Assembly: GCF_000478825.2 (NCBI RefSeq)
Contig: NZ_CP007542.1
Location: 1,736,001-1,800,000 of the forward strand
DNA: 64,000 nt
Direction of reading: 5' to 3'
From: Synechocystis sp. PCC 6714
GTDB taxonomy: Bacteria; Cyanobacteriota; Cyanobacteriia; Cyanobacteriales; Microcystaceae
Position numbers and translations under genes: made by a program. Numbering within the stretch: position 1 is the stretch's first letter; every line of letters begins with the position of its first letter. The notes beneath the pieces are model-generated. The model saw only the letters and a list, made by a program, of their open reading frames with translations, was not told where the DNA came from and searched no databases. Shown piece after piece: positions 55,457 to 63,943 of the stretch.

Positions 55457-56284
55457 ATGACTACGACTGAATTAACGGCGGCCACCCTAGCCCAACTTCA
55501 GCAAGAAATTGACAGGTTACAACAGGAGAACGATGACCTCCACATCGCCCTGACTACCATTGCTGAACATGGAGATATGATCGAGTCGTTACTGAATGAG
55601 ACCAATGTCAAGCTCAGAAGTGAAATCTTGGAACGACAACGGGCAGAAGCCAAATTGCAGAATATTCTCAGCTTGATTTCGCGGGAGAAGCAAGACCTAG
55701 AAATTATCGTGGAAACCATTATGCAACATGGGGACGTGGTGGACGCCCAATGGCGGCAAAAGCTTGGGGAAACCGCGGAACTACTCAACCTCGATAGCCT
55801 TACTCAGGTCTCCAACCGCCGGCACTTTGATCTTCATCTAGGCCAACAATGGGAACGGGTCCTGAATACCCAAGAGGCGATCGCCCTGGTTTTATGCGAC
55901 ATCGATCACTTCAAAGAATTTAACGACTTTTATGGTCACCTCAGTGGTGATGACTGTTTACGGCGCATTGCCAAAACCCTTAGTGCCACCTTGCGGAACC
56001 CATTTGACCTCTTTGCCCGTTATGGGGGCGAGGAATTTGGCGTAATTCTGCCCCAGGTTTCCGCTGAAGCTGCCCAACAAATCGCCAAACGTATGCAAGC
56101 ATCCTTAGCCATGCTAGAAATTCCCCATCACCATTCCCCCACCAACGCATTCGTCACCATGTCCTTCGGCATCGGTCGCCTGTATCCCCAACCAGGGCAA
56201 TCCCCCCTAGACCTAATTGCCCAAGCCGACGAAAATCTTTACAAGGCAAAACGTCAGGGCCGCAATCGCATTGTTGGCCACTAA
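55457..56284 (+). CDS. Diguanylate cyclase with N-terminal coiled-coil stalk (SiaD-like)
   Basis: 275 residues. Residues 8 to about 110 are helical, rich in heptads (LQQEIDRLQQENDDLHIALT, NETNVKLRSEILERQRAEAK). The GGDEF domain (about 110-275) is complete: DSLTQVSNRRHFD, CDIDHFKEFNDFYGHLSGDD, and active-site RYGGEEF. The product is c-di-GMP. The inhibitory I-site RxxD, five residues upstream of GGEEF, reads NPFD, so feedback inhibition is probably weak or absent. No sensor or membrane part. A stalk of this kind in SiaD of Pseudomonas is bound by SiaC; the next two genes are SiaB-like and SiaC/STAS-like. Confidence 0.88.
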   Translation: MTTTELTAATLAQLQQEIDRLQQENDDLHIALTTIAEHGDMIESLLNETNVKLRSEILERQRAEAKLQNILSLISREKQDLEIIVETIMQHGDVVDAQWRQKLGETAELLNLDSLTQVSNRRHFDLHLGQQWERVLNTQEAIALVLCDIDHFKEFNDFYGHLSGDDCLRRIAKTLSATLRNPFDLFARYGGEEFGVILPQVSAEAAQQIAKRMQASLAMLEIPHHHSPTNAFVTMSFGIGRLYPQPGQSPLDLIAQADENLYKAKRQGRNRIVGH

Positions 56285-56320
56285 ATTCTCCATCACTCAG
56301 TCAGCCCTATAAACATAACC

Positions 56321-56920
56321 ATGACTACTGACCCAACTAGTGTTAGACATTGGGGAATGTTCCTTGAGCCTATTCCCCCCAGCGATGAATTCCTCACCCT
56401 CAACTTTTCCCTAGACCGAGCAAATCGTTTGCAACGTTGGCGCAACTATGGTCTGTCGGCGGATTTTTTGGGGGACTACTTTGCGACCTTTTTCCCTGGC
56501 AATGGGACAGATGACGGCCTTAGTCAGAGGGACACCATCAAGGGGTCGGTCAGTTATATCGCTAACGAACTGCTGGAAAACGCGGTTAAATATAGCACCA
56601 TCGACCATGACTACCCCATCACCATTACTCTGCATCTCTACGACAATAAATTGATTTTTGAGACCAGCAACATTGCTCCCCAGCAAACCATCGTCGAGTA
56701 CGAAAACTTCATCAAAGCGTTGGAGGAGAGGGACCCCATGGAATTGTATCTAGAACGGTTGGAAAAATCCGCTCTGGAAGATTGCGAGGCGTCACAAATT
56801 GGTTTATTGACCATGATCAATGATTACCAAGCCCAGTTTGGTTGGCGCTTTGTCTCGATTCCCGATGGCCAAAATTTAATTCAAGTAACGGTAATGGCCC
56901 ACTTAAGTGTAGAAATTTGA
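56321..56920 (+). CDS. SiaB-like (DUF6272) GHKL kinase-fold protein
   Basis: 199 residues. The region VSYIANELLENAVKYS (near residue 75-90) is the N-box of GHKL ATPases, like SiaB and anti-sigma kinases; a second segment ASQIGLLTMINDYQAQFGW near the C-terminus resembles the glycine-leucine lid part of SiaB (GLGLL). In Pseudomonas SiaB phosphorylates SiaC and so blocks activation of the diguanylate cyclase. It follows the GGDEF gene by 36 bases. A classical G1/G2 box is not obvious. Confidence 0.7.
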   Translation: MTTDPTSVRHWGMFLEPIPPSDEFLTLNFSLDRANRLQRWRNYGLSADFLGDYFATFFPGNGTDDGLSQRDTIKGSVSYIANELLENAVKYSTIDHDYPITITLHLYDNKLIFETSNIAPQQTIVEYENFIKALEERDPMELYLERLEKSALEDCEASQIGLLTMINDYQAQFGWRFVSIPDGQNLIQVTVMAHLSVEI

Positions 56921-56999
56921 ACGGCGGTAGCAAGAAAAAACATTAATTCATTTTCGGCTACTTCCCTAGATTTGTTGAGATTCACTGAACTTATAAAAC

Positions 57000-57341
57000 A
57001 TGGAAATAACCACCGAAGACTATCGAATTTATTTTGAAGAAGAAAATAACACCCTTTACTTTCGGGGCTTTTTAAGGCTGGAAGGCATGAAAGAATATCA
57101 GCCCTTGATGAACACCATGTTGGCAATTTTAGACAACTGTAATGAACTGACCATTAATTTGGAGGGACTAGAATTCCTCAACAGTTCTGGCATTAGTATG
57201 CTTTCAATGTTTGTCATGAAAGTACGAGGTAAAGAAGGCACCACTCTAGCTTTTAAAGGTTCCAAGAACATTCTCTGGCAGACTAAGTCTCTGAGAAATC
57301 TGCAACGATTAATGCCCAGCTTAACCTTGGAGTTCGTTTAG
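57000..57341 (+). CDS. STAS-like / SiaC-like small partner protein
   Basis: 113 residues. Beta-alpha pattern IYFEEENNTLYFRGFLRLEG, LTINLEGLEFLNSSGISMLS and a C-terminal LTLEF. The LNSSG segment (near residue 58-62) lies where STAS antagonists carry their phosphorylated Ser and where SiaC carries its Thr. It is 79 bases after the SiaB-like gene on the same strand. Substrate of the upstream kinase by inference. Confidence 0.75.
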   Translation: MEITTEDYRIYFEEENNTLYFRGFLRLEGMKEYQPLMNTMLAILDNCNELTINLEGLEFLNSSGISMLSMFVMKVRGKEGTTLAFKGSKNILWQTKSLRNLQRLMPSLTLEFV

Positions 57342-57423
57342 ACTTGTTTGGATGTGACTGATGGTATTGCCTACAGTCTAATTGAGCTTAGAGTTAATCT
57401 TAAATCTTTTTTCCTGTTTCCCT

Positions 57424-58002
57424 ATGGCCCGCAGACCCCCCCCCCGGTACACTCCTCCCCCCCGTCCTAGCTATGACCGTGATTATGGCCCCCCGTCAGG
57501 GAAACCCCCCGGCAAATTTAGCCTAGGAACGCTCAACTATGGCACGATCGCCTTATTGGCGGGAATTTTTGTTTTAGGCATCGGTGTGGGCATTGGTTTT
57601 AGTTCCACCGCCAGCTTCAGCCCGGAGAATGTTGCTTCTCGGGAAGTCATTGACCGCAGTGCTCCCAATGCCGAGGTGTGTGTACAGTTTGGTTCCAGTG
57701 CCATTGTCACCGATATGCGGGTGTTTGTGACCCTTAATCCTTTCAACGTATTTGTCACCCAACCGGTGATGCAGCCAGGCTGTGTGTTACGCCGTAATAA
57801 CTGGAGCATTTTAGAGCGGGAAAAATTGGTGGATAGCCGTCAGGTAAACGACTGCAAAAACCGCATGAATACCTTTGGTTTTACCGGGCCTTTGGAGGGA
57901 ACTCCCCGCATTGACTGTATCTATCAAAATGAAGCGGCGGGCAATTTATTTACTAATCAACCGGGGGCGGTGGGGCCAAGACCGGCCACCGATAAGTTTT
58001 AG
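57424..58002 (+). CDS. DUF3172-like membrane-anchored protein
   Basis: 192 residues from ATG 57424 (MARRPPPRYTPP); an earlier ATG adds 14. A Pro/Arg/Tyr-rich N-terminus, one transmembrane helix (TIALLAGIFVLGIGVGIGF, near 43-61) and an extracytoplasmic domain with four Cys (AEVCVQFG, PGCVLRRN, NDCKNRM, RIDCIYQ). DUF3172 is cyanobacterial and of unknown function. Codons 5-8 contain ten C in a row (57436-57445). Confidence 0.75.
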   Translation: MARRPPPRYTPPPRPSYDRDYGPPSGKPPGKFSLGTLNYGTIALLAGIFVLGIGVGIGFSSTASFSPENVASREVIDRSAPNAEVCVQFGSSAIVTDMRVFVTLNPFNVFVTQPVMQPGCVLRRNNWSILEREKLVDSRQVNDCKNRMNTFGFTGPLEGTPRIDCIYQNEAAGNLFTNQPGAVGPRPATDKF

Positions 58003-58218
58003 GGTTAGAGGGCAGAGGTACAGTGACAATTTGAACCGTTCCCAAGGAATCCGGAAGCTTTTACGTGGTTTTTAGCTAGCCTCGCATAAGTGAAATAAAG
58101 AAAACTGATCTAGGGGCAGGATAAATCCATTGAGATATTCACCCCAACCTGAAAGGCTCAAGGGTCGATAGGATATAAAGAGCTTCTTCGTTTGCTTATC
58201 CGTTTAAAGTGGGTCACC

Positions 58219-59223
58219 ATGAATTTAGTCAGCCTCGAAAATTTTTTAGACAATACTGCATTCCTGGTTCTTTTGCTGACCATGTTTTCTTACTGGGTTG
58301 CGGTGGTATTCCCTAAACCATGGTTAGTGCAGGGGGCCAGTGGGGCCATGGCGATCGCCAATTTGACCATAGCGGCTCTGTTGGGGGCCCGGTGGCTGGA
58401 AGCGGGTTATTTTCCCATTAGTAATCTATACGAATCTCTCTTTTTCCTAGCTTGGGGCATCACAGCGGTGCATTTCATTGCCGAGCGTATGAGCCAAAGC
58501 CGTTTTGTCGGAGCAGTCACTAGTCCCATCGCCTTGGGTATTGTGGCCTTTGCCGCTTTAACCTTGCCGGTGGATATGCAACAATCAGCCCCCCTTGTGC
58601 CAGCGCTGAAGTCCAACTGGTTGATGATGCACGTTAGCGTCATGATGGTCAGCTATGCCACCCTCATGGTGGGTTCTCTGTTGGCGATCGCCTTTTTGTT
58701 TGTTACCAGAGGACAAGCGGTGGAGTTACGGGGCAGTTCCGTGGGTACCGGGGGCTTCCGCCAAGGGATGGTTAAAAGCAATAATCTTAATGGAGCTAAT
58801 GATCCCAATCCTTCTTTGGAGGGAATTAGTGTTGTTTCCGGTAATGTGGCGCTACTAGAAAAAACTGCTGCTTCTGCTGCCATTAGTCTTTCCCCCCAAC
58901 GGCTCACCTTGGCAGACACCCTAGACAATATCAGTTATCGCATTATTGGTCTGGGCTTCCCCCTACTCACCATTGGCATTATTGCCGGGGCAGTATGGGC
59001 TAACGAAGCTTGGGGATCCTACTGGAGTTGGGATCCAAAGGAAACTTGGGCCCTAATTACCTGGTTGGTGTTTGCCGCCTATCTCCATGCCCGCATTACC
59101 AAGGGTTGGCAGGGCCGCAAACCTGCTATTCTCGCTGCTAGTGGTTTTATGGTGGTTTGGGTTTGTTACCTGGGAGTAAATCTGTTGGGGAAAGGTCTCC
59201 ATTCCTACGGCTGGTTTTTCTAG
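58219..59223 (+). CDS. ccsA: Cytochrome c biogenesis protein CcsA
   Basis: 334 residues from ATG 58219 ([10 protein letters not shown]). Integral membrane protein with the WWD-type heme-handling motif [18 protein letters not shown] and conserved His ([27 protein letters not shown]). With CcsB it attaches heme to cytochromes f and c6 on the p-side of thylakoids. A loop insert near residues 165-200 is Gly/Asn rich. CcsB is not in this window. Confidence 0.93.
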   Translation: MNLVSLENFLDNTAFLVLLLTMFSYWVAVVFPKPWLVQGASGAMAIANLTIAALLGARWLEAGYFPISNLYESLFFLAWGITAVHFIAERMSQSRFVGAVTSPIALGIVAFAALTLPVDMQQSAPLVPALKSNWLMMHVSVMMVSYATLMVGSLLAIAFLFVTRGQAVELRGSSVGTGGFRQGMVKSNNLNGANDPNPSLEGISVVSGNVALLEKTAASAAISLSPQRLTLADTLDNISYRIIGLGFPLLTIGIIAGAVWANEAWGSYWSWDPKETWALITWLVFAAYLHARITKGWQGRKPAILAASGFMVVWVCYLGVNLLGKGLHSYGWFF

Positions 59224-59341
59224 TTTTTTCCCTTTGTTCCAACACGGCGATCGGCCAGGATCGACCGCTAATTGCTCTCCACCAATGAAAGTCAACCTTT
59301 TGACTAATGGCGGAACCCATTGAGCCAGGTGACCCAGAACT

Positions 59342-59436
59342 GATAGTCATTTCAAATAATTTCGAGGCTGCTTAAGTCTTTATTGACAAGCTTTTCGATA
59401 AATTTGAATGCCTCAGTCTTACTAGAAAAGACTATA
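59342..59436 (+). mobile_element. 95-bp MITE-like element, subfamily 1 (copy with a changed left end)
   Basis: Begins GATAGTCATTTCAAATAATT (first T changed to G) and ends CTAGAAAAGACTATA. Same direction as 59484-59578 and clearly homologous with it, 47 bases away. No coding capacity. Confidence 0.85.
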
Positions 59437-59483
59437 TCCTGGAAAATGGGGCTCTAAAGAACTAGAAATGGAAGTCCAGCATA

Positions 59484-59578
59484 TATAGTCATTTCAAATA
59501 GTTTCGAGACTGCCTAAGTCTTTATTAACAAGCTTTTCGGTGAATTTGACTGCCTCAGTCTTACTAGAAACGACTATA
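59484..59578 (+). mobile_element. 95-bp MITE-like element, subfamily 1
   Basis: Begins TATAGTCATTTCAAATAGTT and ends CTAGAAACGACTATA. The flanks read GTCCAGCATA before and GTCCAG after, fitting insertion at a TA. Homologous with 59342-59436 and 40576-40670. Confidence 0.85.
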
Positions 59579-59632
59579 GTCCAGATTTTCGTTGAGTTCC
59601 TGGAAAAAACTACCGGTTAGCCATTAGCAAAT

Positions 59633-60334
59633 TTACGCTTGGGATACTTTAGCGGTTAATTCTTTGAGGGGTTGCCAATGGTGGATGTCGTCCAATAGCG
59701 CTTTGTAGCCCGCCACGTTGGGATGGAGCCCGTCGGCCATCAAATGGTTGTTAATCCATTCCGTACCCCGTTGTTGCCAAATTTCAAAAATGTCTAGGTA
59801 GGGAATTTGGCGATCACCACAGGCCCGTTGGGTAATGGTTTTAAAACGGCGTTGATCAGCGTGGTTGAAATAAAAGCAATCAAGGAAAGGCATCCTGGCT
59901 TCATTGACCGGCACCATACCGATAAATAATACCGGGCAGAGCTGACGGGCATTATCTAATAACTGCTCCACCTGTTTTTGGAAAAGAATTTCATCGGTGA
60001 AACAACGGCCATCGGGACGACCTAGCCGGGGGGAGTCATTAACACCAACGGAGAGAATTAGCAAATCAGGAACTTTGTTGCGGATTTCTCCCCGTAAACG
60101 GAATTCTTGCTCCAAGCGCTCACCCACTTGGGATACCCGATCGCCACGGATGCCGAGGTTATACAAAACCGGGCCATCTTCTTCCATCCAAAACCGCCGC
60201 AGTCTTTCTGCCCAACCACCACCAACGGGATCTCCGTAACCGTAAACAAGACTGTCCCCCATGGCCAAAACCTTGAGGGGATGGTCAAAACGGGCAGTTT
60301 GGGCAAAGCTCGACGCAGGGGAAATCGTTTGCAT
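59633..60334 (-). CDS. SGNH/GDSL-family hydrolase
   Basis: 233 residues. Block I KVLAMGDSLVYGYGD (Ser near residue 28), block III LSVGVNDSPRLG (Asn) and block V MADGLHPNVAGY (Asp and His) of the SGNH esterase family. The N-terminal 15 residues are weakly hydrophobic but not a clear signal peptide. Substrate unknown; relatives are acyl-ester hydrolases. Confidence 0.87.
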   Translation of the reverse strand: MQTISPASSFAQTARFDHPLKVLAMGDSLVYGYGDPVGGGWAERLRRFWMEEDGPVLYNLGIRGDRVSQVGERLEQEFRLRGEIRNKVPDLLILSVGVNDSPRLGRPDGRCFTDEILFQKQVEQLLDNARQLCPVLFIGMVPVNEARMPFLDCFYFNHADQRRFKTITQRACGDRQIPYLDIFEIWQQRGTEWINNHLMADGLHPNVAGYKALLDDIHHWQPLKELTAKVSQA

Positions 60335-60559
60335 GGGATGATGTCCTAGGGTCGGGAAATTAAAATCCGGCGAAATGTGATGGATTGTAACGAGATCTTA
60401 ACTGAGATTTTAGCGGTTGACGTAAGCATTTATACACATTCACCCTCCGGCGATCGCCAGATTGGGGCAAAACATTAGCTAGTGGTGGCCCATTTGCCCC
60501 CATCCTATCCCCGATAAACTAAAGGTTGCAGTAAGCAACGATACTTAAACCCATTGGTA

Positions 60560-61219
60560 ATGACCGTACCTCCCTCCATTTCTTCTCCCGACGAAAGCTT
60601 GGGCCTAGCTCTCCACAGCGCCACTGGCCAGCTAGGTTTAGCTCTGCAACGGGGTGAAACCCTTCTCCATCAGCAGGCCTGGGAGTTGGATCGGCAATTA
60701 CTCAATCAATTACATGGTTGTTTAGCGGATTTTTTTCCCTACCAGCAATGGTCACAGTTGAATTATCTTGCCGTTGCCCAAGGCCCCGGTAGTTTTACCA
60801 GTGTCCGCATTGGCATGGTTACAGCCCGTACCCTAGCCCAGCAATTACAAATTCCCCTATTCCCCATTTCCACCTTGGCTTGTTTTGCCCAATCCCTAAT
60901 TAATATCTGCAACAACGGGGAATTATTAGCGGTCACCATGTCCGCAACCAGGGGTTACCTTTATGGTGCATTGTACCGGATTGCTGAGGGTACATTAATT
61001 ACTCTGGACGGCGATCGCCTTTGGTTACCAGAAGATTGGCAACAATTTATGGAAGATAAACAGGTGGAACAGGTTCATCGTGTTCCAGATCGGCTTGGTA
61101 TCAATGCCCCCCAACTCCTCACCCTAGCTCGGCAACGGTGGCTCCTTGGCGATCGGCCCCATTGGTCAGCGGCCCAACCTTTCTATGGCATGAGTCCCAC
61201 CGATCCTGTCGTAAATTAA
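60560..61219 (+). CDS. tsaB: tRNA threonylcarbamoyladenosine biosynthesis protein TsaB
   Basis: 219 residues from ATG 60560 (MTVPPSIS). N-terminal ASKHA fold with LALHSATGQLGLALQRGE and the signature VAQGPGSFTSVRIGMVTARTL. TsaB pairs with TsaD and TsaE to make t6A37 in tRNAs reading ANN codons. It lacks the metal-binding HxxxH of TsaD. Confidence 0.9.
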   Translation: MTVPPSISSPDESLGLALHSATGQLGLALQRGETLLHQQAWELDRQLLNQLHGCLADFFPYQQWSQLNYLAVAQGPGSFTSVRIGMVTARTLAQQLQIPLFPISTLACFAQSLINICNNGELLAVTMSATRGYLYGALYRIAEGTLITLDGDRLWLPEDWQQFMEDKQVEQVHRVPDRLGINAPQLLTLARQRWLLGDRPHWSAAQPFYGMSPTDPVVN

Positions 61220-61267
61220 TCGAATTTTTGTTGAAAATTTCTTATAAATAGCTGGGAATAAATTAGA

Positions 61268-62023
61268 TTATAACGTTGATTTTTTAGTTAACCATTGCCA
61301 AGTAAATAAAATAAGAAAAGCAGGATTATTGACTAAATATCGTCGCCATAATCGCCCTGGTTCCATTAATAAACGATAAAGCCATTCCAAGCCCATGGCC
61401 ATCAGCCAGCGGGGAGCTTGGGAGACCAAACCACTGTGAAAATTAAAAGCGGCCCCCACTCCTATCATCACTAGATCTAGTTTTTGATAATGGTTAGCCA
61501 TCCAAATTTCCTGCTTAGGGCAACCCAAACCGACAAAGAGGATACGAGCGCCGGACTGCTTAATTTTCCTTAGGGCCATTCTTTCTTCCTCCGGTTCCAG
61601 GGGGCGAAAAGGTGGAGCATCAGTGCCGACAATATTAAGCTGGGGAAAACGTTTAATTAGGTTTACTTTGAGTTTAATTAAACAATCTTCTGTGCCGCCA
61701 TAGAGATAAATGCCAAGATTTTCCCCCATGGCTTGTTGGCAAATTGTTAACATCAAATCTGGGCCGTAAACCCTGGTAGCTTCTCCACGGCCAAGCAATT
61801 TTAAAGCCCACACTAAGGGCATACCATCGGGGGTGACTAGTAGCGCTTGGTTAATAATTGTTTGATAGCTTTTATTCCCATAGGCACTCATTACCACATG
61901 GACATTAGCCGCTACCACATAACTGGCGATCGCCGCTTTGGCTAAATTAATAATGGTGAGGGTGGCCTGGCTGTAGTCGGTGCAGTCAATTCTGGTGCTG
62001 ATAATGGTGCGGGAAATGGTCAC
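61268..62023 (-). CDS. WecG/TagA/CpsF-family glycosyltransferase
   Basis: 251 residues. Family motifs: LVTPDGMPLVWALKLLGRG, RVYGPDLM and ILFVGLGCPKQEIWMANHY near the C-terminal third. The family adds ManNAc-type or other sugars to lipid-linked intermediates for surface polysaccharide. The C-terminal region ends in a membrane-associating helix (PAFLILFTWQWL). It converges with tsaB. Confidence 0.88.
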   Translation of the reverse strand: MTISRTIISTRIDCTDYSQATLTIINLAKAAIASYVVAANVHVVMSAYGNKSYQTIINQALLVTPDGMPLVWALKLLGRGEATRVYGPDLMLTICQQAMGENLGIYLYGGTEDCLIKLKVNLIKRFPQLNIVGTDAPPFRPLEPEEERMALRKIKQSGARILFVGLGCPKQEIWMANHYQKLDLVMIGVGAAFNFHSGLVSQAPRWLMAMGLEWLYRLLMEPGRLWRRYLVNNPAFLILFTWQWLTKKSTL

Positions 62024-62134
62024 AGCAAAAGTAAAAGTAGATCTTTAACCTGTCTAATTTTGCCATTGCTGGAGAGATAAAATTGAGCCTGGGCAATGAT
62101 TTTTACTGCTTCATTCTTACTGCATTTCCTGGTT

Positions 62135-63790
62135 ATGTTGAGTGATCCTTTTTTGCAACTTCCCACCCCCGATAGTGTCCAAGTGGTCTGGTTTACTGAG
62201 TTTGCTGGGGATAACCATTGGGTGCAGTGGGGCCACGATCTGGAACATCGCACAAAAGCCACCACTCAACAGTTAAGCCGCACAAGGGAAGATGAATGGT
62301 CCTACACATTCAAAACCTATGACCAGCTTTCCCCCCGACCGATTTGGCGGCACCAAGCGGTGATTACTGGTTTAACAACTGGGGAGACTCTGCCCTATCA
62401 AGTTTTTAGTGAAGAGCACCAGCAAATTCAGCACAGTGAGATTTTTTCCCTCCAACCTAGTCCTCCTGCGGAAAAACCATTGAAAATTTTGCTCACCTCC
62501 GATCATCAGCTCATGCCTATGGTGGCGGCCAATATTCAACAGGCGATCGCCGTTTATGGTGACTTTGACGCGGTATTCCACGCGGGAGACATGGTTAATG
62601 TGCCGGATCGGGCTTCGGAATGGTTTGACGATCGCCGGGGTAGATCATTTTTTCCAGTGCTCCAAGGTCGAGCTTCCGTACAGTTAGGGAACAGAATTTA
62701 CCATGGCGGACAAATTTTGCAATCAACGCCGATGTTTCCCTGCCCGGGTAACCATGAAGTAATGGGACGCAATTCCCAAAGTAAAGCATTACATTTGCAG
62801 TTTAAAGACGCACGACCCCAGGCGATCGCCGAAGAAGAATATTTTGAACAGCAGGATTTTTCTGACCAGCAATACGATCCCGTTCAAGTTAACCAATGGA
62901 TTCAGGACCATTCCTTTAACTTCCAAACCTATCGAGAAATTTTTTCCTTACCCCCCACCCCAGCCCCAGAAAAACAATACTATGCAGTCAGTTTTGGCAA
63001 TATTCGTCTCGTTTCCCTCATGGTCACCAATGTTTGGCGATCCGCCCAACAGAATTTAGCTGTAGCTGGGCGCTATCAAGAAAGCGATCAACAGTTGCAC
63101 GAACCAGAAAATTGGGGCCATGGACAACATATTTTTGAACCCATTACCCCCGGTAGTAGGCAATATGAATGGTTAAAGGAGGAATTAGGCGGGGAAGCTT
63201 TTCGCCAGGCTAAATACAAAATTGTGATGTTTCACCATCCACCCCATAGTTTAGGGGGCAACGTTACCCCACCCTACACCGACCCCCAGCCCTACGAAGA
63301 ATATTCCCCCAATGGCACCATGGTGCACCGCCGTTACCATTACCCCAAAGGGGATGATCAGATTATTAAATATTTGATTCCTTTGCTGGAAAACGCGGGA
63401 GTTCAGCTAGTTTTTTACGGCCATTCCCATCTTTGGAATCGTTTTGTTAGTCCTAGGGGAACCCATTTTTTAGAAACTTCCAATGTGGGCAATAGTTACG
63501 GCGCTCATTTAGCAGATAATCCCCGTTCTTTGCCGGATTTTATCGACCCGAGCAACGATTTTCCCGTAGGCAATCCCAATGGTTTATCGCCCGTTATTCC
63601 CACCATTGCCCCTCTACTCAATGATGAGGGAGAAGCATTACCTTACATTGCCAGTAATAAAATTACAGTTTTTAGCGTGTTGGAAACCAATGACGATGGC
63701 GCAGTGGTGAAAAGCTATTATTTTGACACCATTAAAGATGATAGCGAGGTGGTTTTATTTGACCAATTTATCCTTAGGAGGGACGATTAA
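62135..63790 (+). CDS. Metallophosphoesterase (purple acid phosphatase-like)
   Basis: 551 residues from ATG 62135 (MLSDPFLQLP); an in-frame ATG at 62096 would add 13 hydrophobic residues that could be a signal peptide, so both starts are possible. An N-terminal FN3-like part (TPDSVQVVWFTEFAG ... ) precedes a calcineurin-like domain with TSDHQ, HAGDMV, PGNHEVMG, FHHPPHS and YGHSHLWN, the metal-ligand set of the family (GD-x, GNH, H, GHxH). Long insert between GNH and the His motif. Confidence 0.8.
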   Translation: MLSDPFLQLPTPDSVQVVWFTEFAGDNHWVQWGHDLEHRTKATTQQLSRTREDEWSYTFKTYDQLSPRPIWRHQAVITGLTTGETLPYQVFSEEHQQIQHSEIFSLQPSPPAEKPLKILLTSDHQLMPMVAANIQQAIAVYGDFDAVFHAGDMVNVPDRASEWFDDRRGRSFFPVLQGRASVQLGNRIYHGGQILQSTPMFPCPGNHEVMGRNSQSKALHLQFKDARPQAIAEEEYFEQQDFSDQQYDPVQVNQWIQDHSFNFQTYREIFSLPPTPAPEKQYYAVSFGNIRLVSLMVTNVWRSAQQNLAVAGRYQESDQQLHEPENWGHGQHIFEPITPGSRQYEWLKEELGGEAFRQAKYKIVMFHHPPHSLGGNVTPPYTDPQPYEEYSPNGTMVHRRYHYPKGDDQIIKYLIPLLENAGVQLVFYGHSHLWNRFVSPRGTHFLETSNVGNSYGAHLADNPRSLPDFIDPSNDFPVGNPNGLSPVIPTIAPLLNDEGEALPYIASNKITVFSVLETNDDGAVVKSYYFDTIKDDSEVVLFDQFILRRDD

Positions 63791-63943
63791 AAAAATGACC
63801 ACTAATGCTGCTAGATAGGATTAAGCCTGCTATCAAAGTGTAACTTGTCTCCAATTAATAAACCTGCAGCGGGAAGAAGAGCAATTTGGCCAAATTAGTT
63901 AAGGTGGGTAGTTGATGCAAAAAGATGTAGTTGATCAACTATT

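Larger units (their letters stand above)
59224..59632. other. Convergent intergenic region with two 95-bp elements
   Basis: 409 bases between convergent ccsA and the SGNH hydrolase. About half is taken by the two subfamily 1 elements at 59342-59436 and 59484-59578. The rest shows no gene or clear terminator. Confidence 0.7.
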
